A stretch of DNA of 64,000 nt from positions 62,001 through 126,000 of the forward strand of contig NZ_JAPRAQ010000011.1 of NCBI RefSeq assembly GCF_029989365.1, written 5' to 3'. Positions 9,547 through 18,239 of the stretch are shown piece by piece. This DNA is from Bradyrhizobium sp. Arg816 (GTDB taxonomy: Bacteria; Pseudomonadota; Alphaproteobacteria; Rhizobiales; Xanthobacteraceae). Each line of letters opens with the position of its first letter. Position 1 is the first letter of the stretch. The translations under genes and the position numbers were made by a program. The notes beneath the pieces were generated by a model. That model had not been told where the DNA came from. It searched no databases and saw only the letters and a list, made by a program, of their open reading frames with translations.

Positions 9547-9758
9547 CGGCGAAGTTTGTTGAGGCAGCTGCGCGCACAGGAACCATCCCTTCGCACCTGC
9601 ACTCTCACATGAAGAGAGTGTGAACGCCTGCGGCCTTCCGTCATCCGAATTGTCGAGGCGGCGAGCGGCCTTGCCGGTTGCCTCGCTGCACGCGCGTCGC
9701 TATCGTCTGACAAACAGGCCGCAAAGGCCCAAAAGACGAATGTCCAGGGAGGATGAGC
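9547..9758. other. leader of the Dpp-type operon
   Basis: Non-coding stretch after the repeat, up to the binding-protein gene. It probably holds the promoter of the importer operon, but no clear -35/-10 or operator is visible to me. Confidence 0.35.
9747..9752 (+). promoter_or_regulatory. Shine-Dalgarno choosing the second ATG
   Basis: GGGAGG touches the ATG at 9753 but sits six bases before the in-frame ATG at 9759. The later ATG is therefore the better start. Confidence 0.5.
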
Positions 9759-11357
9759 ATGCGGAGCGTGTGGGCGCTCGCCGCAGTGGCGGCGCTATCT
9801 GTGCTGACGGCCTCGACCACCACGCTCGCCGGCGGGCCCAAACAGGGCGGAATCCTGCGGATGTACCACCGCGACAGCCCCGGCAACGCCTCGATCCATG
9901 AAGGCGCGACCTACTCGCTCAATGTTCCCTTCATGCCCGTGTTCAACAACCTCGTCATCTACAAGCAGGACGAGGCGCAGAACAGGATGGACAACATCAT
10001 TCCGGAACTCGCCGATAGCTGGGCCTGGGTCAACGACAACAAGACGCTGACCTTCAAGCTGCACCCGGGCGTGAAATGGCATGACGGCAAGCCGTTCACC
10101 TCCGCGGACGTCAAATGCACCTTCGACATGTTGATGGGCAAGTCGCAGCAGAAGTTCCGGCAGAATCCGCGCAAGACCTGGTACGAACAGGTCAACGACG
10201 TCTCCACCAACGGTGACCTCGAAGTTTCCTTCAACTTGAAGCGGCCGCAGCCGTCGCTGCTGGCCCTGCTCGCCTCGGGCTACACGCCGGTCTATCCCTG
10301 CCACGTCTCGCCCGGCGACATGCGCACGCACCCGATCGGCACCGGCCCGTTCAAATTCGTCGAGTTCAAGGCCAATGAATCGATCAAGCTGACCCGCAAT
10401 CCCGATTATTGGCGCGAGGGGCGGCCCTATCTCGACGGCATCGAGTTCACCATCATCCCGAACCGTTCGACCGCGATCCTCGCCTTCGTCGCGGGCAAGT
10501 TCGACATGGCGTTCCCGACCGAAGTGAGCATTCCGCTGTTGAAGGACGTCAAATCGCAGGCGCCGAACGCGGTCTGCGTGGTCGAGCCCAACAATGTCGC
10601 CACCAACATCATCGTCAACTCGTCTGCGCCGCCGTTCGACAATATCGACATCCGCCGCGCCATGGCGCTGTCGCTCGACCGCAAGGCGTTCATCTCGATC
10701 ATGTTCGAGGGCCAGGGCGATGTCGGCGGCACCATGCTGCCGCCACCGAACGGGCTGTGGGGCATGCCTAAGGAGATGCTCGAGAGCATTCCCGGTTACG
10801 GCCCCGATGTGAACGCCAACCGCGAGGAAGCCAGGAAGCTGATGCAGAAGGCCGGCTACGGGCCGGACAAGCATCTCGCCGTCAAGGTCTCGACCCGCAA
10901 CATCCCGGTCTATCGCGATCCCGCGGTGATCCTGATCGACCAGCTCAAAAGCATCTATATCGACGGCGAGCTCGACGTGGTCGAGACCGCGAACTGGTTC
11001 CCGAAGATCGCACGCAAGGACTACATGCTCGGGCTCAACCTGACCGGCAACGCCGTCGACGATCCCGACCAGTCGTTCTACGAGAACTATTCCTGCGGCT
11101 CCGAGCGCAACTACACCAATTACTGCAACAAGGAGATCGAAAAGCTGTTCGACGTGCAATCGCAGGAGACCGACGTCAACAAGCGCAAGAAGCTGGTGTG
11201 GGACATCGACAAGAAGCTGCAGGAGGACGTCGCCCGCCCGATCATCTTCCACGCGCGCACCGGCTCCTGCTGGCAGCCCTATGTCAAGGGCGTAACGGTG
11301 ATGTCGAACAGCTCCTATAACGGGTATCGCTACGAGGACGTCTGGATGGACAAGTAG
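9759..11357 (+). CDS. ABC transporter substrate-binding protein, SBP_bac_5 (peptide/opine/organic solute) type
   Basis: 532 residues from the ATG chosen by its Shine-Dalgarno. The first ~25 residues are a Sec signal (hydrophobic, ending TTTLAGG). The mature part has the family-5 features, including LADSWAWVNDNKTLTFKLHPG and WHDGKPFTSADVKCTFDML. This is the first gene of a five-gene Dpp/Opp-like operon (binding protein, two permeases, two ATPases). Family members bind peptides, but many bind sugars, opines or aromatic compounds, and the neighbouring dehydrogenase and CoA ligase suggest a non-peptide ligand here. Confidence 0.92.
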   Translation: MRSVWALAAVAALSVLTASTTTLAGGPKQGGILRMYHRDSPGNASIHEGATYSLNVPFMPVFNNLVIYKQDEAQNRMDNIIPELADSWAWVNDNKTLTFKLHPGVKWHDGKPFTSADVKCTFDMLMGKSQQKFRQNPRKTWYEQVNDVSTNGDLEVSFNLKRPQPSLLALLASGYTPVYPCHVSPGDMRTHPIGTGPFKFVEFKANESIKLTRNPDYWREGRPYLDGIEFTIIPNRSTAILAFVAGKFDMAFPTEVSIPLLKDVKSQAPNAVCVVEPNNVATNIIVNSSAPPFDNIDIRRAMALSLDRKAFISIMFEGQGDVGGTMLPPPNGLWGMPKEMLESIPGYGPDVNANREEARKLMQKAGYGPDKHLAVKVSTRNIPVYRDPAVILIDQLKSIYIDGELDVVETANWFPKIARKDYMLGLNLTGNAVDDPDQSFYENYSCGSERNYTNYCNKEIEKLFDVQSQETDVNKRKKLVWDIDKKLQEDVARPIIFHARTGSCWQPYVKGVTVMSNSSYNGYRYEDVWMDK

Positions 11358-11389
11358 CGCAGGCGGACGGTTTCGACAGGAGGCGATGC

Positions 11390-12337
11390 ATGTTTGCCTA
11401 TCTGGTGCGGCGCCTGTTCCTGATGCTCGTGACCCTGTTCGGGATCTCGGTCGTCATCTTCTTCCTGCTGCGCATCGTGCCCGGCAACATCGTCGACATC
11501 CTGTTTGCCGCGGCCGGCTATGTCGATCCCGCCGACAAGGCCAATCTGGAGAAGGAGCTCGGCATCGACCAGCCGCTGGTCGTGCAGTACTGGCACTGGA
11601 TCAGCGGCTTTCTGCGCGGCGATTTCGGCTACTCCTATGTTTCGGAGAAGCCCGCGCTTCAGGAGATCCTGCCGCGGATCCCGATCACCGCGCGGCTTGC
11701 CGGGCTGGCGCTGTTGTTCTCGGCGTCGATCGGCATTCCGCTCGGCGTCATCAGCGCGGTGAAGCAGGGCACACGGCTCGATTACGCGTTGCGCGTCGTC
11801 AGCCTCAGCGGATTGTCGCTGCCCTCGTTCTGGCTCGGCCTGCTGATCCTCACGGCGTCTGTGGCGATGTTCAACCAGATGCCGATCTTCAATCCCAATC
11901 CGCAGACCTGGCTGGAGGCATTCGCAACCTACGCCGTGCCGGCCGCCGCCGTCGGCTTCCGCAGCGCGGCGCTGACCATGCGCATCACCCGATCCTCGAT
12001 GCTCGAGGTGCTGCGGCAGGACTATATCCGCACCGCGCGTGCCAAGGGGGCGTCCGATGCGGCCGTGAACTATCATCACGCGCTGAAGAACGCGATCCTG
12101 CCCGTCATCACCGTGATCGGCATCGAGGCCGCGTTCCTGATCGGCGGCCTGATCGTGACCGAGACCGTGTTCAACATCCCCGGCGTCGCACGCTTCCTGG
12201 TCGAGGCGATCCGCTGGCGCGACTACCCGATCGTGCAGAACCTCGTGATGCTGATTGCGGTCGTGGTGGTGAGCGCGAACTTCATCGTCGACATGCTCTA
12301 CGCGGTGTTCGATCCGCGCATCCGGTATACGGATTAG
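11390..12337 (+). CDS. ABC transporter permease, DppB type
   Basis: 315 residues with the DppB/OppB N-terminal domain (MFAYLVRRLFLMLVTLFGIS...RIVPGN) and about six transmembrane segments. The EAA loop is at residues ~205-225 (RTARAKGASDAAVNYHHALK) and contacts the ATPases. AGGAGG lies just upstream of the ATG at 11390. It begins 32 bases after the binding-protein gene and nine bases separate it from the next permease, so it is in the same operon. Confidence 0.94.
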   Translation: MFAYLVRRLFLMLVTLFGISVVIFFLLRIVPGNIVDILFAAAGYVDPADKANLEKELGIDQPLVVQYWHWISGFLRGDFGYSYVSEKPALQEILPRIPITARLAGLALLFSASIGIPLGVISAVKQGTRLDYALRVVSLSGLSLPSFWLGLLILTASVAMFNQMPIFNPNPQTWLEAFATYAVPAAAVGFRSAALTMRITRSSMLEVLRQDYIRTARAKGASDAAVNYHHALKNAILPVITVIGIEAAFLIGGLIVTETVFNIPGVARFLVEAIRWRDYPIVQNLVMLIAVVVVSANFIVDMLYAVFDPRIRYTD

Positions 12338-12346
12338 GAGATCAGC

Positions 12347-13240
12347 TTGACCGCGATTGACTATGATCTCGAACTGAGGCGGGCCGGCGCACATGCGACT
12401 GGCGGTTGGCGGCGCGTGCTGTATTTGGCGCAGCGGCATGTGCTGGGCGCGGCCGGACTGATCATCATGACGCTGTTCGTGTTCACGGCGATCTTTGCCG
12501 ACTTCATCGCGCGCTACGATCCCCTGACCATCGACGCCGCCCGTGCGCTGGCGCGGCCGAGCGCGACGCACTGGATGGGCACGGATTCCTTCGGCCGCGA
12601 CGTGTTCAGCCGCATCATCCACGGCGCGCGGATCTCTCTGGCCGTCGGCATCGGCTCGACGGCACTTGGCGGCACGATCGGCGTCATCGTTGGCCTCACT
12701 TCCGGCTATCTCTCGGGCTGGGTCGATCTCGTGTTCCAGCGCGTCTCCGACATCCTTCAAGCGCTTCCACTGCTGGTCCTGGCCTTGATCATGACGGCGG
12801 CGCTCGGTCCGTCCCTGCCGAACGTCATCATCGCCATCGCCATTCCGCTGATCCCGACCGTGTCGCGCGTCATTCGCGCCAACACGCTGGCGCTACGCGA
12901 ACTGCCCTTTGTCGAGGCCGCCAAGTCGATCGGCATGAGCGAGGTGCGGATCGCGCTGCGCCACGTGCTGCCGAACACGCTGGCGCCGCTGATCGTGCTC
13001 GCGACCGCGCAGCTCGGCTCGACCATCCTCACCGAGGCTTCCCTATCCTTCCTCGGCCTCGGCATTCCCGAGCCCTATCCGTCCTGGGGCCGCATGCTCT
13101 CGGAATCCGCCGCCGAATATGTCCGCACCGCGCCGTGGCTGGTGATCTTCCCCGGCATCGCGATCAGCCTCGCCGTGTTCGGCGCCAATCTGTTCGGCGA
13201 CGCCCTGCGCGACATCCTCGATCCCCGGCAGCGCGGCTGA
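12347..13240 (+). CDS. ABC transporter permease, DppC type
   Basis: 297 residues, starting with TTG preceded by AGGAG. The N-terminal OppC_N segment is followed by the sentence-like family motif W-MGTDSFGRDVFSRII (around 80-95) and the EAA loop (EAAKSIGMSEVRIALRHVLP). It forms the transmembrane pore with the DppB-type subunit. The stop codon overlaps the start of the next ATPase gene (TGATG), showing tight operon coupling. Confidence 0.93.
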   Translation: MTAIDYDLELRRAGAHATGGWRRVLYLAQRHVLGAAGLIIMTLFVFTAIFADFIARYDPLTIDAARALARPSATHWMGTDSFGRDVFSRIIHGARISLAVGIGSTALGGTIGVIVGLTSGYLSGWVDLVFQRVSDILQALPLLVLALIMTAALGPSLPNVIIAIAIPLIPTVSRVIRANTLALRELPFVEAAKSIGMSEVRIALRHVLPNTLAPLIVLATAQLGSTILTEASLSFLGLGIPEPYPSWGRMLSESAAEYVRTAPWLVIFPGIAISLAVFGANLFGDALRDILDPRQRG

Positions 13241-14247
13241 TGGCAGACAAATCCGATCTCGTGCTCGATGTGAAGAACCTGAAGACGGTGTTCTTCACGA
13301 ACTCCGGCCTGTTCAAAGCCGTCGACGATGTCTCCTTCACCGTGAGGCGCGGCGAGACGCTGGCGATCGTCGGCGAATCCGGCTGCGGCAAGAGCGTCAC
13401 CGCGCTGTCCCTGATGCGGCTGGTGCCCGATCCGCCCGGCCGCATCATCGGCGGATCGGTCACGCTCGAAGGCACCGAGCTGCTGGCGCTGGATGAAGCC
13501 GAGATGCGCGCCGTCAGGGGCAATCGCATCTCCATGATCTTCCAGGAGCCGATGACCTCACTCAATCCGGTGATGCGGATCGGCGACCAGATCGTCGAGG
13601 CGGTGCGGTTGCACCGGGCGATGCCGGCCAGAGAAGCCCGGGACATCGCGGTCGAGATGCTGCGGCTGGTGCGCATCCCCGAGCCGGCGCGGCGGGCGCG
13701 GGAATATCCGCATCAGCTTTCCGGCGGCATGCGCCAGCGCGCGATGATCGCGATGGCGCTCGCCTGCAGGCCAGCGCTGCTGATCGCGGACGAGCCGACC
13801 ACCGCGCTCGACGTCACCATCCAGGCGCAGATCCTGGCGCTGATCCTCGACCTTCAGAAGGAGCTCGGCACCGGCCTCGTGCTGATCACGCATGATCTCG
13901 GCGTCGTCGCGCAGACCGCGCAGCGGGTGATCGTGATGTATGCGGGGAAAAAGGTGGAGGAGGCAACGGTGGAAGCGCTGTTCGCGGCGCCAAAGCATCC
14001 CTATACGCGCGGGCTGATGGCCTCGATCCCGGCGGTGCCGGCGTCCGGCATGCCGGCGCAGGCTCGGCTGAACGAAATTCCCGGCACCGTGCCGTCGCTG
14101 GTGCGGTTGCCGAAAGGCTGCGCCTTCGCGCCGCGCTGCAAGCTCGCGATCAAGCGTTGCGAGGCCGAATATCCGCCGCTCGCGGATTGGGGCGGCGGCC
14201 ATCTCGCGGCGTGCTGGCGCGCGGCGGAAGTGGCGGAGGTGGCATGA
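13240..14247 (+). CDS. ABC transporter ATP-binding protein, DppD type
   Basis: 335 residues from the ATG that overlaps the permease stop; the same frame is open far upstream but that part is a shadow of the permease gene. Walker A is GESGCGKSV (around 46), the signature LSGGMRQRAMIAMAL and Walker B LLIADEPTTALD. The C-terminal oligopeptide-transporter domain has the conserved cysteines in GCAFAPRCKLAIKRC that can bind an iron-sulfur cluster in Dpp/Opp ATPases. It ends in an ATGA overlap with the next ATPase. Confidence 0.94.
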   Translation: MADKSDLVLDVKNLKTVFFTNSGLFKAVDDVSFTVRRGETLAIVGESGCGKSVTALSLMRLVPDPPGRIIGGSVTLEGTELLALDEAEMRAVRGNRISMIFQEPMTSLNPVMRIGDQIVEAVRLHRAMPAREARDIAVEMLRLVRIPEPARRAREYPHQLSGGMRQRAMIAMALACRPALLIADEPTTALDVTIQAQILALILDLQKELGTGLVLITHDLGVVAQTAQRVIVMYAGKKVEEATVEALFAAPKHPYTRGLMASIPAVPASGMPAQARLNEIPGTVPSLVRLPKGCAFAPRCKLAIKRCEAEYPPLADWGGGHLAACWRAAEVAEVA

Positions 14248-15230
14248 CCGAGGCGCTGCTCGAAGTCACCGATCTCAAGAAGCACTATCCGGTGCGCGCC
14301 GGCGTGTTACGGCGGCAGGTCGGCACCGTGCATGCGGTCGACGGCGTCTCGTTCTCGGTTCATACCGGCGAGACGCTCGGCCTTGTCGGCGAATCCGGCT
14401 GCGGCAAGTCGACGGTGGCGCGCAGTGTGCTGCGGCTGGTCGAGCCGACTTCGGGCCAGATCCGCCTTGACGGAGAGGACATCACCCGTCTCTCCAAGAC
14501 CGCGCTACGACCGCATCGCCGCTCGATGCAGATCGTGTTCCAGGATCCCTTTGCTTCGCTCAATCCGCGCATGACCGCCGGCGACATCGTCGGCGAGCCG
14601 CTCGCCGTTCACGGGCTCGCAAGCGGCAAGGAGCTGGAAGCGCGTACCGCAAAACTGTTCGAGCAGGTGGGCCTGCGGCCTGATCAGATGCGCAACTTCC
14701 CGCATCAATTTTCCGGTGGCCAGCGCCAGCGCATCTGCATCGCACGCGCGCTGGCACTCGGGCCACGCCTGATCGTCTGCGACGAACCGGTCTCCGCGCT
14801 CGACGTCTCGATCCAGGCGCAGGTGATCAATCTCCTGATCGACCTGCAAAAGCAGCACGGCTTCTCCTATCTCTTCATCGCGCATGACCTCGCCGTGGTC
14901 GCCCATATCAGCCATCGCGTCGCCGTGATGTATCTCGGCCGCATCGTCGAGATCGCCGACAAGGACGAGCTATTCCGCAATCCGCGCCATCCCTACACGC
15001 AGGCCCTGCTCGCGTCAGTGCCGGTTGCGAACCCGTTTGCCAAGAAGCTCGCGCCGCTGGTGGATGGCGACGTGCCGAGCCCGGTCAATCCGCCATCTGG
15101 CTGCGCGTTTCACACCCGCTGCCGGTTTGCGATCGAGCGGTGCAAGACGGAGCGGCCGGCGCTGGTGGATGCCGGCGATGGGCACCAGGTGGCGTGTTTG
15201 CTCAACGGGGGGACGGGGCGGGGTCAGTAG
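14244..15230 (+). CDS. ABC transporter ATP-binding protein, DppF type
   Basis: 328 residues, starting at the ATG that overlaps the previous TGA. Walker A GESGCGKSTV, signature FSGGQRQRICIARAL and Walker B LIVCDEPVSALD are intact. The C-terminal domain again has a CAFHTRCRFAIERC cysteine motif. It pairs with the DppD-type ATPase to drive the importer. The last 29 bases overlap the 3' end of the convergent ceramidase-like gene. Confidence 0.94.
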   Translation: MTEALLEVTDLKKHYPVRAGVLRRQVGTVHAVDGVSFSVHTGETLGLVGESGCGKSTVARSVLRLVEPTSGQIRLDGEDITRLSKTALRPHRRSMQIVFQDPFASLNPRMTAGDIVGEPLAVHGLASGKELEARTAKLFEQVGLRPDQMRNFPHQFSGGQRQRICIARALALGPRLIVCDEPVSALDVSIQAQVINLLIDLQKQHGFSYLFIAHDLAVVAHISHRVAVMYLGRIVEIADKDELFRNPRHPYTQALLASVPVANPFAKKLAPLVDGDVPSPVNPPSGCAFHTRCRFAIERCKTERPALVDAGDGHQVACLLNGGTGRGQ

Positions 15231-16038
15231 GCCTCAACGCCCGGATCACCGGCCAGGCCGCCAGCGCGGCGGCCAGATGCTTGAGCGTGTGGCCCGAGAC
15301 AATGTGGCCTGTCGCTTCGAAAATGGTCGCATCGCCGAGCTCGAAAAGCTTGGCCAGCACGTAAAAGAAGATCACGCCGCCGAGCGACACGCCAAGTGCG
15401 CCGGGCCGGGGCCGAGTCATCGCCAGCCCCAAAGCGAGCGCCATGCCGCCGAACTGCACGACCACCCATGGCGTGAGGTTCGCGTATGCGACCCAGGCCG
15501 CGAGCAGGCCTGCGACTGTCACCAACACGACCACCGCCTGACCGGCACGCACGCTGACGCGCTCGCTGGCCGCAATGCCCAAAAAGCCCGCGAACGCCAC
15601 CGCCATGCCGAGACGATCGGCCACCAGCCGCTGCGGCGCTTCGGGATCCAGATGATAGACGCACGATCCTATGCACGTGAGGATCAGACCCACGAAGAGG
15701 CAACCTGCACCCGCGGGCGCATCAGGGTGGGCACGCAGGCGCAGCAAGCCCCAGGCGCCCATCGCCAGGAAGGCAAGATTGCTCAGCACGTCGCCGGCGT
15801 TGGGCACGCCCAGCCACATGCGAGTGTCGACGAAATGCGGGATGTGCCAGGTGGATGCGGGCAGCGCCGGCGCGAGGAGCGCCACGAGCGTCAGGACGAA
15901 GAGTGCGCCGATCAGATATTTTTCGCGAACTTGCGGCGCGGCGAACGAGAACCGGCGGGACACTGACGGCAGTAGGGCATCGGTCTCTCGGGCGTGGTGA
16001 TTTGCGCGCAACATGCAGGCCTCCACATGATTTGACAT
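15202..16038 (-). CDS. ceramidase-like (CREST superfamily) integral membrane protein
   Basis: 278 residues with seven likely membrane segments. It carries the pattern of the alkaline ceramidase/CREST superfamily: N-A-G-D-V-L-S-N-L-A-F near 80, S-x-x-YHLDPE...DRLGMA (around 125-145) and a late GHTLKHLAAALAAW (around 250). In this superfamily the S, D and three H residues bind zinc and catalyse amide hydrolysis; S, YH, D and GHxxKH all appear present here. Function in bacteria is mostly unproven, so a hydrolase of a lipid amide is an inference. It converges on the dppF-type gene with a 29-base overlap. Confidence 0.7.
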   Translation of the reverse strand: MSNHVEACMLRANHHARETDALLPSVSRRFSFAAPQVREKYLIGALFVLTLVALLAPALPASTWHIPHFVDTRMWLGVPNAGDVLSNLAFLAMGAWGLLRLRAHPDAPAGAGCLFVGLILTCIGSCVYHLDPEAPQRLVADRLGMAVAFAGFLGIAASERVSVRAGQAVVVLVTVAGLLAAWVAYANLTPWVVVQFGGMALALGLAMTRPRPGALGVSLGGVIFFYVLAKLFELGDATIFEATGHIVSGHTLKHLAAALAAWPVIRALRPTDPAPSPR

Positions 16039-16154
16039 CGCTCAGTATTAGTAGCCTGGAATTGAACAATGTTCAATAAAAATCGTGAGCGAGATCAAGC
16101 AGGCAATATCATATTGGAATATTTGGATTTATTGGGACGCTCGAGTGCAGTGTC

Positions 16155-16245
16155 GTAGGGTGGGCAAAGCGACGCGTGCCCACCGTGCAGGTATACCGAC
16201 CGGATGGTGGTGGGCACGGCGCTCCGCGCCTTTGCCCACACTACG
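16155..16245. repeat. dispersed palindrome, family C copy 1 (GTAGGGTGGGCAAAG)
   Basis: Begins GTAGGGTGGGCAAAGCGACG and ends CGCCTTTGCCCACACTAC, forming an inverted repeat of about 90 bases. A close copy lies at 20935-21025. Confidence 0.85.
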
Positions 16246-16262
16246 AGACCGCGTTCGCGGCG

Positions 16263-18239
16263 CTACCCCGTCGCGATCTCCACGACGATCCTGCCCGTGG
16301 TGACCTGCTCACCTTCAGCGACGTCGATCGCGGCGACCACGCCGTCGATGCCGGCCTTGTGGACGTGCTCCATCTTCATTGCTTCCAAGGTCATCACCGG
16401 TTGACCGGCGGTGACGCGGTCGCCGGGCTTGACCAGCACGGCGACGACGCGGCCGTTCATGGCGGCGCGGACTTTGCCATCTCCGCCATTGCTCGCAGCC
16501 GCCTTCGGTGCGGCGAGGGTGAGATCGGTGACCGCAAGCGGGATGCCGCGATGCTGGAGGTAGAGCCGGTCGCCATCGCGCAGGAATCTTGCGCTGTCCA
16601 TCACGCCGTCGTGGCGGAAGCGGATGGCGTCGGGATCGAGCTGGTCGATCTCGAACTTGTCCTGACGGCCGTCGGCGGCGACGATGTAGCCGCCATCACG
16701 CTCACGCGTGATTTCGAGCTCGTGAGTGTGGCCGGCGATCTCGACTTTCGCCGGCAGCGGGAATGTTGCCGCCAGGCTCCGGCCGGCTTGCCATAACGGC
16801 GCGCGCGGATTGGTGACATAGAGCAGCAGGCCCGCCAGCGCCGTGTCGAATGCAGCATTCACCGGCGGCGCCAACAGTTCGTCGCGATGTGCGCCGATGA
16901 AGGCCGTCGTCGCCTCGCCCCTGGCAAATCCGGGGTGGCGCAGGCAGGACATCAGGAACGCCTGATTGCTGGTCACGCCAAAAGCAGTGAGTTGCTCCAG
17001 GCCGACGATCAGCCGCCCCCTCGCCTCCTCCCGTGTCGCGCCATGGCTGATCACCTTGGCGATCATGGAATCGTAGAACGGCGGGATCTCCGCGCCCGAT
17101 TGCAGCGCGTGCTCGACGCGGATGCTGTCAGGCACCTGCCAGCGCGCCATGCGACCGGACTGCGGCATGAAATCCTGCGCGGCATCTTCCGAGCACAGCC
17201 GCACCTCAATGGCGTGGCCTGAGAACTTGATGTCCTGCTGCTTCACCGGCAATGGCTCGCCGCGCGCGACGCGCAATTGCAGCTCGACCAGATCGAGCCC
17301 GGTGATGGCTTCGGTCACGGGATGCTCGACCTGGAGACGCGTGTTCATCTCCATGAAGTAGAACTCATCGCTGGCGTCGAGCAGGAATTCCAGCGTGCCG
17401 GCGCCCTCGTAGCGCAGCGCCTTGACCGCGGCGACAGCGACCTCACCCATTTTCGCGCGCAACGCGGGCGTGACCGCCGGCGATGGTGCCTCCTCGATCA
17501 GCTTCTGATGTCGCCGCTGCACCGAGCAGTCGCGCTCGCCGAGATGGATGGCGTTGCCGTGGCTATCGCCGAACACCTGGATTTCGATGTGCCGCGGGTT
17601 CTGGATCGCTCGCTCGAGGATAACGGTCGGATCGCCAAAGGCGGCGTTTGCCTCCGACCGCGCACTGCGCAGCGCATCGGGGAAGGACGCGGCATCGGTG
17701 ACGAGCCGCATGCCGCGTCCGCCGCCGCCGGCAACCGCCTTGATCATCACGGGGAAGCCGATCTTCCTGGCTTCCGCGAGCATGACCTCGTCGCTTTGGT
17801 CGGCGCCCTGATAGCCGGGCACGCAGGGCACGCCGGCCTTCTTCATGATCTCCTTGGCGCCGGCCTTGTTACCCATCGCCTCGATCGCCTGCGGCGAGGG
17901 GCCGATGAAGACGAGGCCCGCCTCCTTGCAGGCCTGCGCAAAGTCCTCGTTCTCGGCGAGAAAGCCGTAGCCGGGATGCACGGCATCCGCGCCGCTCACC
18001 TTGGCCGCGGCGATGATCGCGGGAATGTTGAGATAGGATTGCGCCGGCAGGGCTTCGCCGATGCGCACGGCCTGGTCGGCCTGCCGGACATGAAGCGCAT
18101 CGCGATCGGCATCCGAATAGACCGCAACGACGCCGAGGCCGAGCTGCCGCGCGCTACGCATCACGCGCAGTGCGATCTCGCCGCGATTGGCGACCAAAAC
18201 CCTGAAGAACGGCCGGTGCTGCACTGATCCGTTCCTCAT
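16263..18239 (-). CDS. biotin-dependent acyl-CoA carboxylase, biotin carboxylase/biotin carrier subunit
   Basis: 658 residues: biotin carboxylase domain (1-450; ATP-grasp loop GGGGRGMRLV, and the catalytic region EMNTRLQVEHPVTE), a linker/BT domain, then a C-terminal biotinyl domain with the acceptor lysine 622 in EAMKMEH. It carboxylates its own biotin with ATP and bicarbonate and passes the carboxyl group to the partner encoded just upstream, whose TGA overlaps this ATG. The length and layout fit methylcrotonyl-, geranyl- or propionyl-type enzymes; sequence reading alone does not decide the acyl substrate. Confidence 0.93.
   Translation of the reverse strand: MRNGSVQHRPFFRVLVANRGEIALRVMRSARQLGLGVVAVYSDADRDALHVRQADQAVRIGEALPAQSYLNIPAIIAAAKVSGADAVHPGYGFLAENEDFAQACKEAGLVFIGPSPQAIEAMGNKAGAKEIMKKAGVPCVPGYQGADQSDEVMLAEARKIGFPVMIKAVAGGGGRGMRLVTDAASFPDALRSARSEANAAFGDPTVILERAIQNPRHIEIQVFGDSHGNAIHLGERDCSVQRRHQKLIEEAPSPAVTPALRAKMGEVAVAAVKALRYEGAGTLEFLLDASDEFYFMEMNTRLQVEHPVTEAITGLDLVELQLRVARGEPLPVKQQDIKFSGHAIEVRLCSEDAAQDFMPQSGRMARWQVPDSIRVEHALQSGAEIPPFYDSMIAKVISHGATREEARGRLIVGLEQLTAFGVTSNQAFLMSCLRHPGFARGEATTAFIGAHRDELLAPPVNAAFDTALAGLLLYVTNPRAPLWQAGRSLAATFPLPAKVEIAGHTHELEITRERDGGYIVAADGRQDKFEIDQLDPDAIRFRHDGVMDSARFLRDGDRLYLQHRGIPLAVTDLTLAAPKAAASNGGDGKVRAAMNGRVVAVLVKPGDRVTAGQPVMTLEAMKMEHVHKAGIDGVVAAIDVAEGEQVTTGRIVVEIATG

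Noticed and set aside
11330..12760. 476-codon minus-strand frame across the Dpp permeases
   Set aside because: Shadow of two clear permease genes; H/R/D-rich low-complexity translation.
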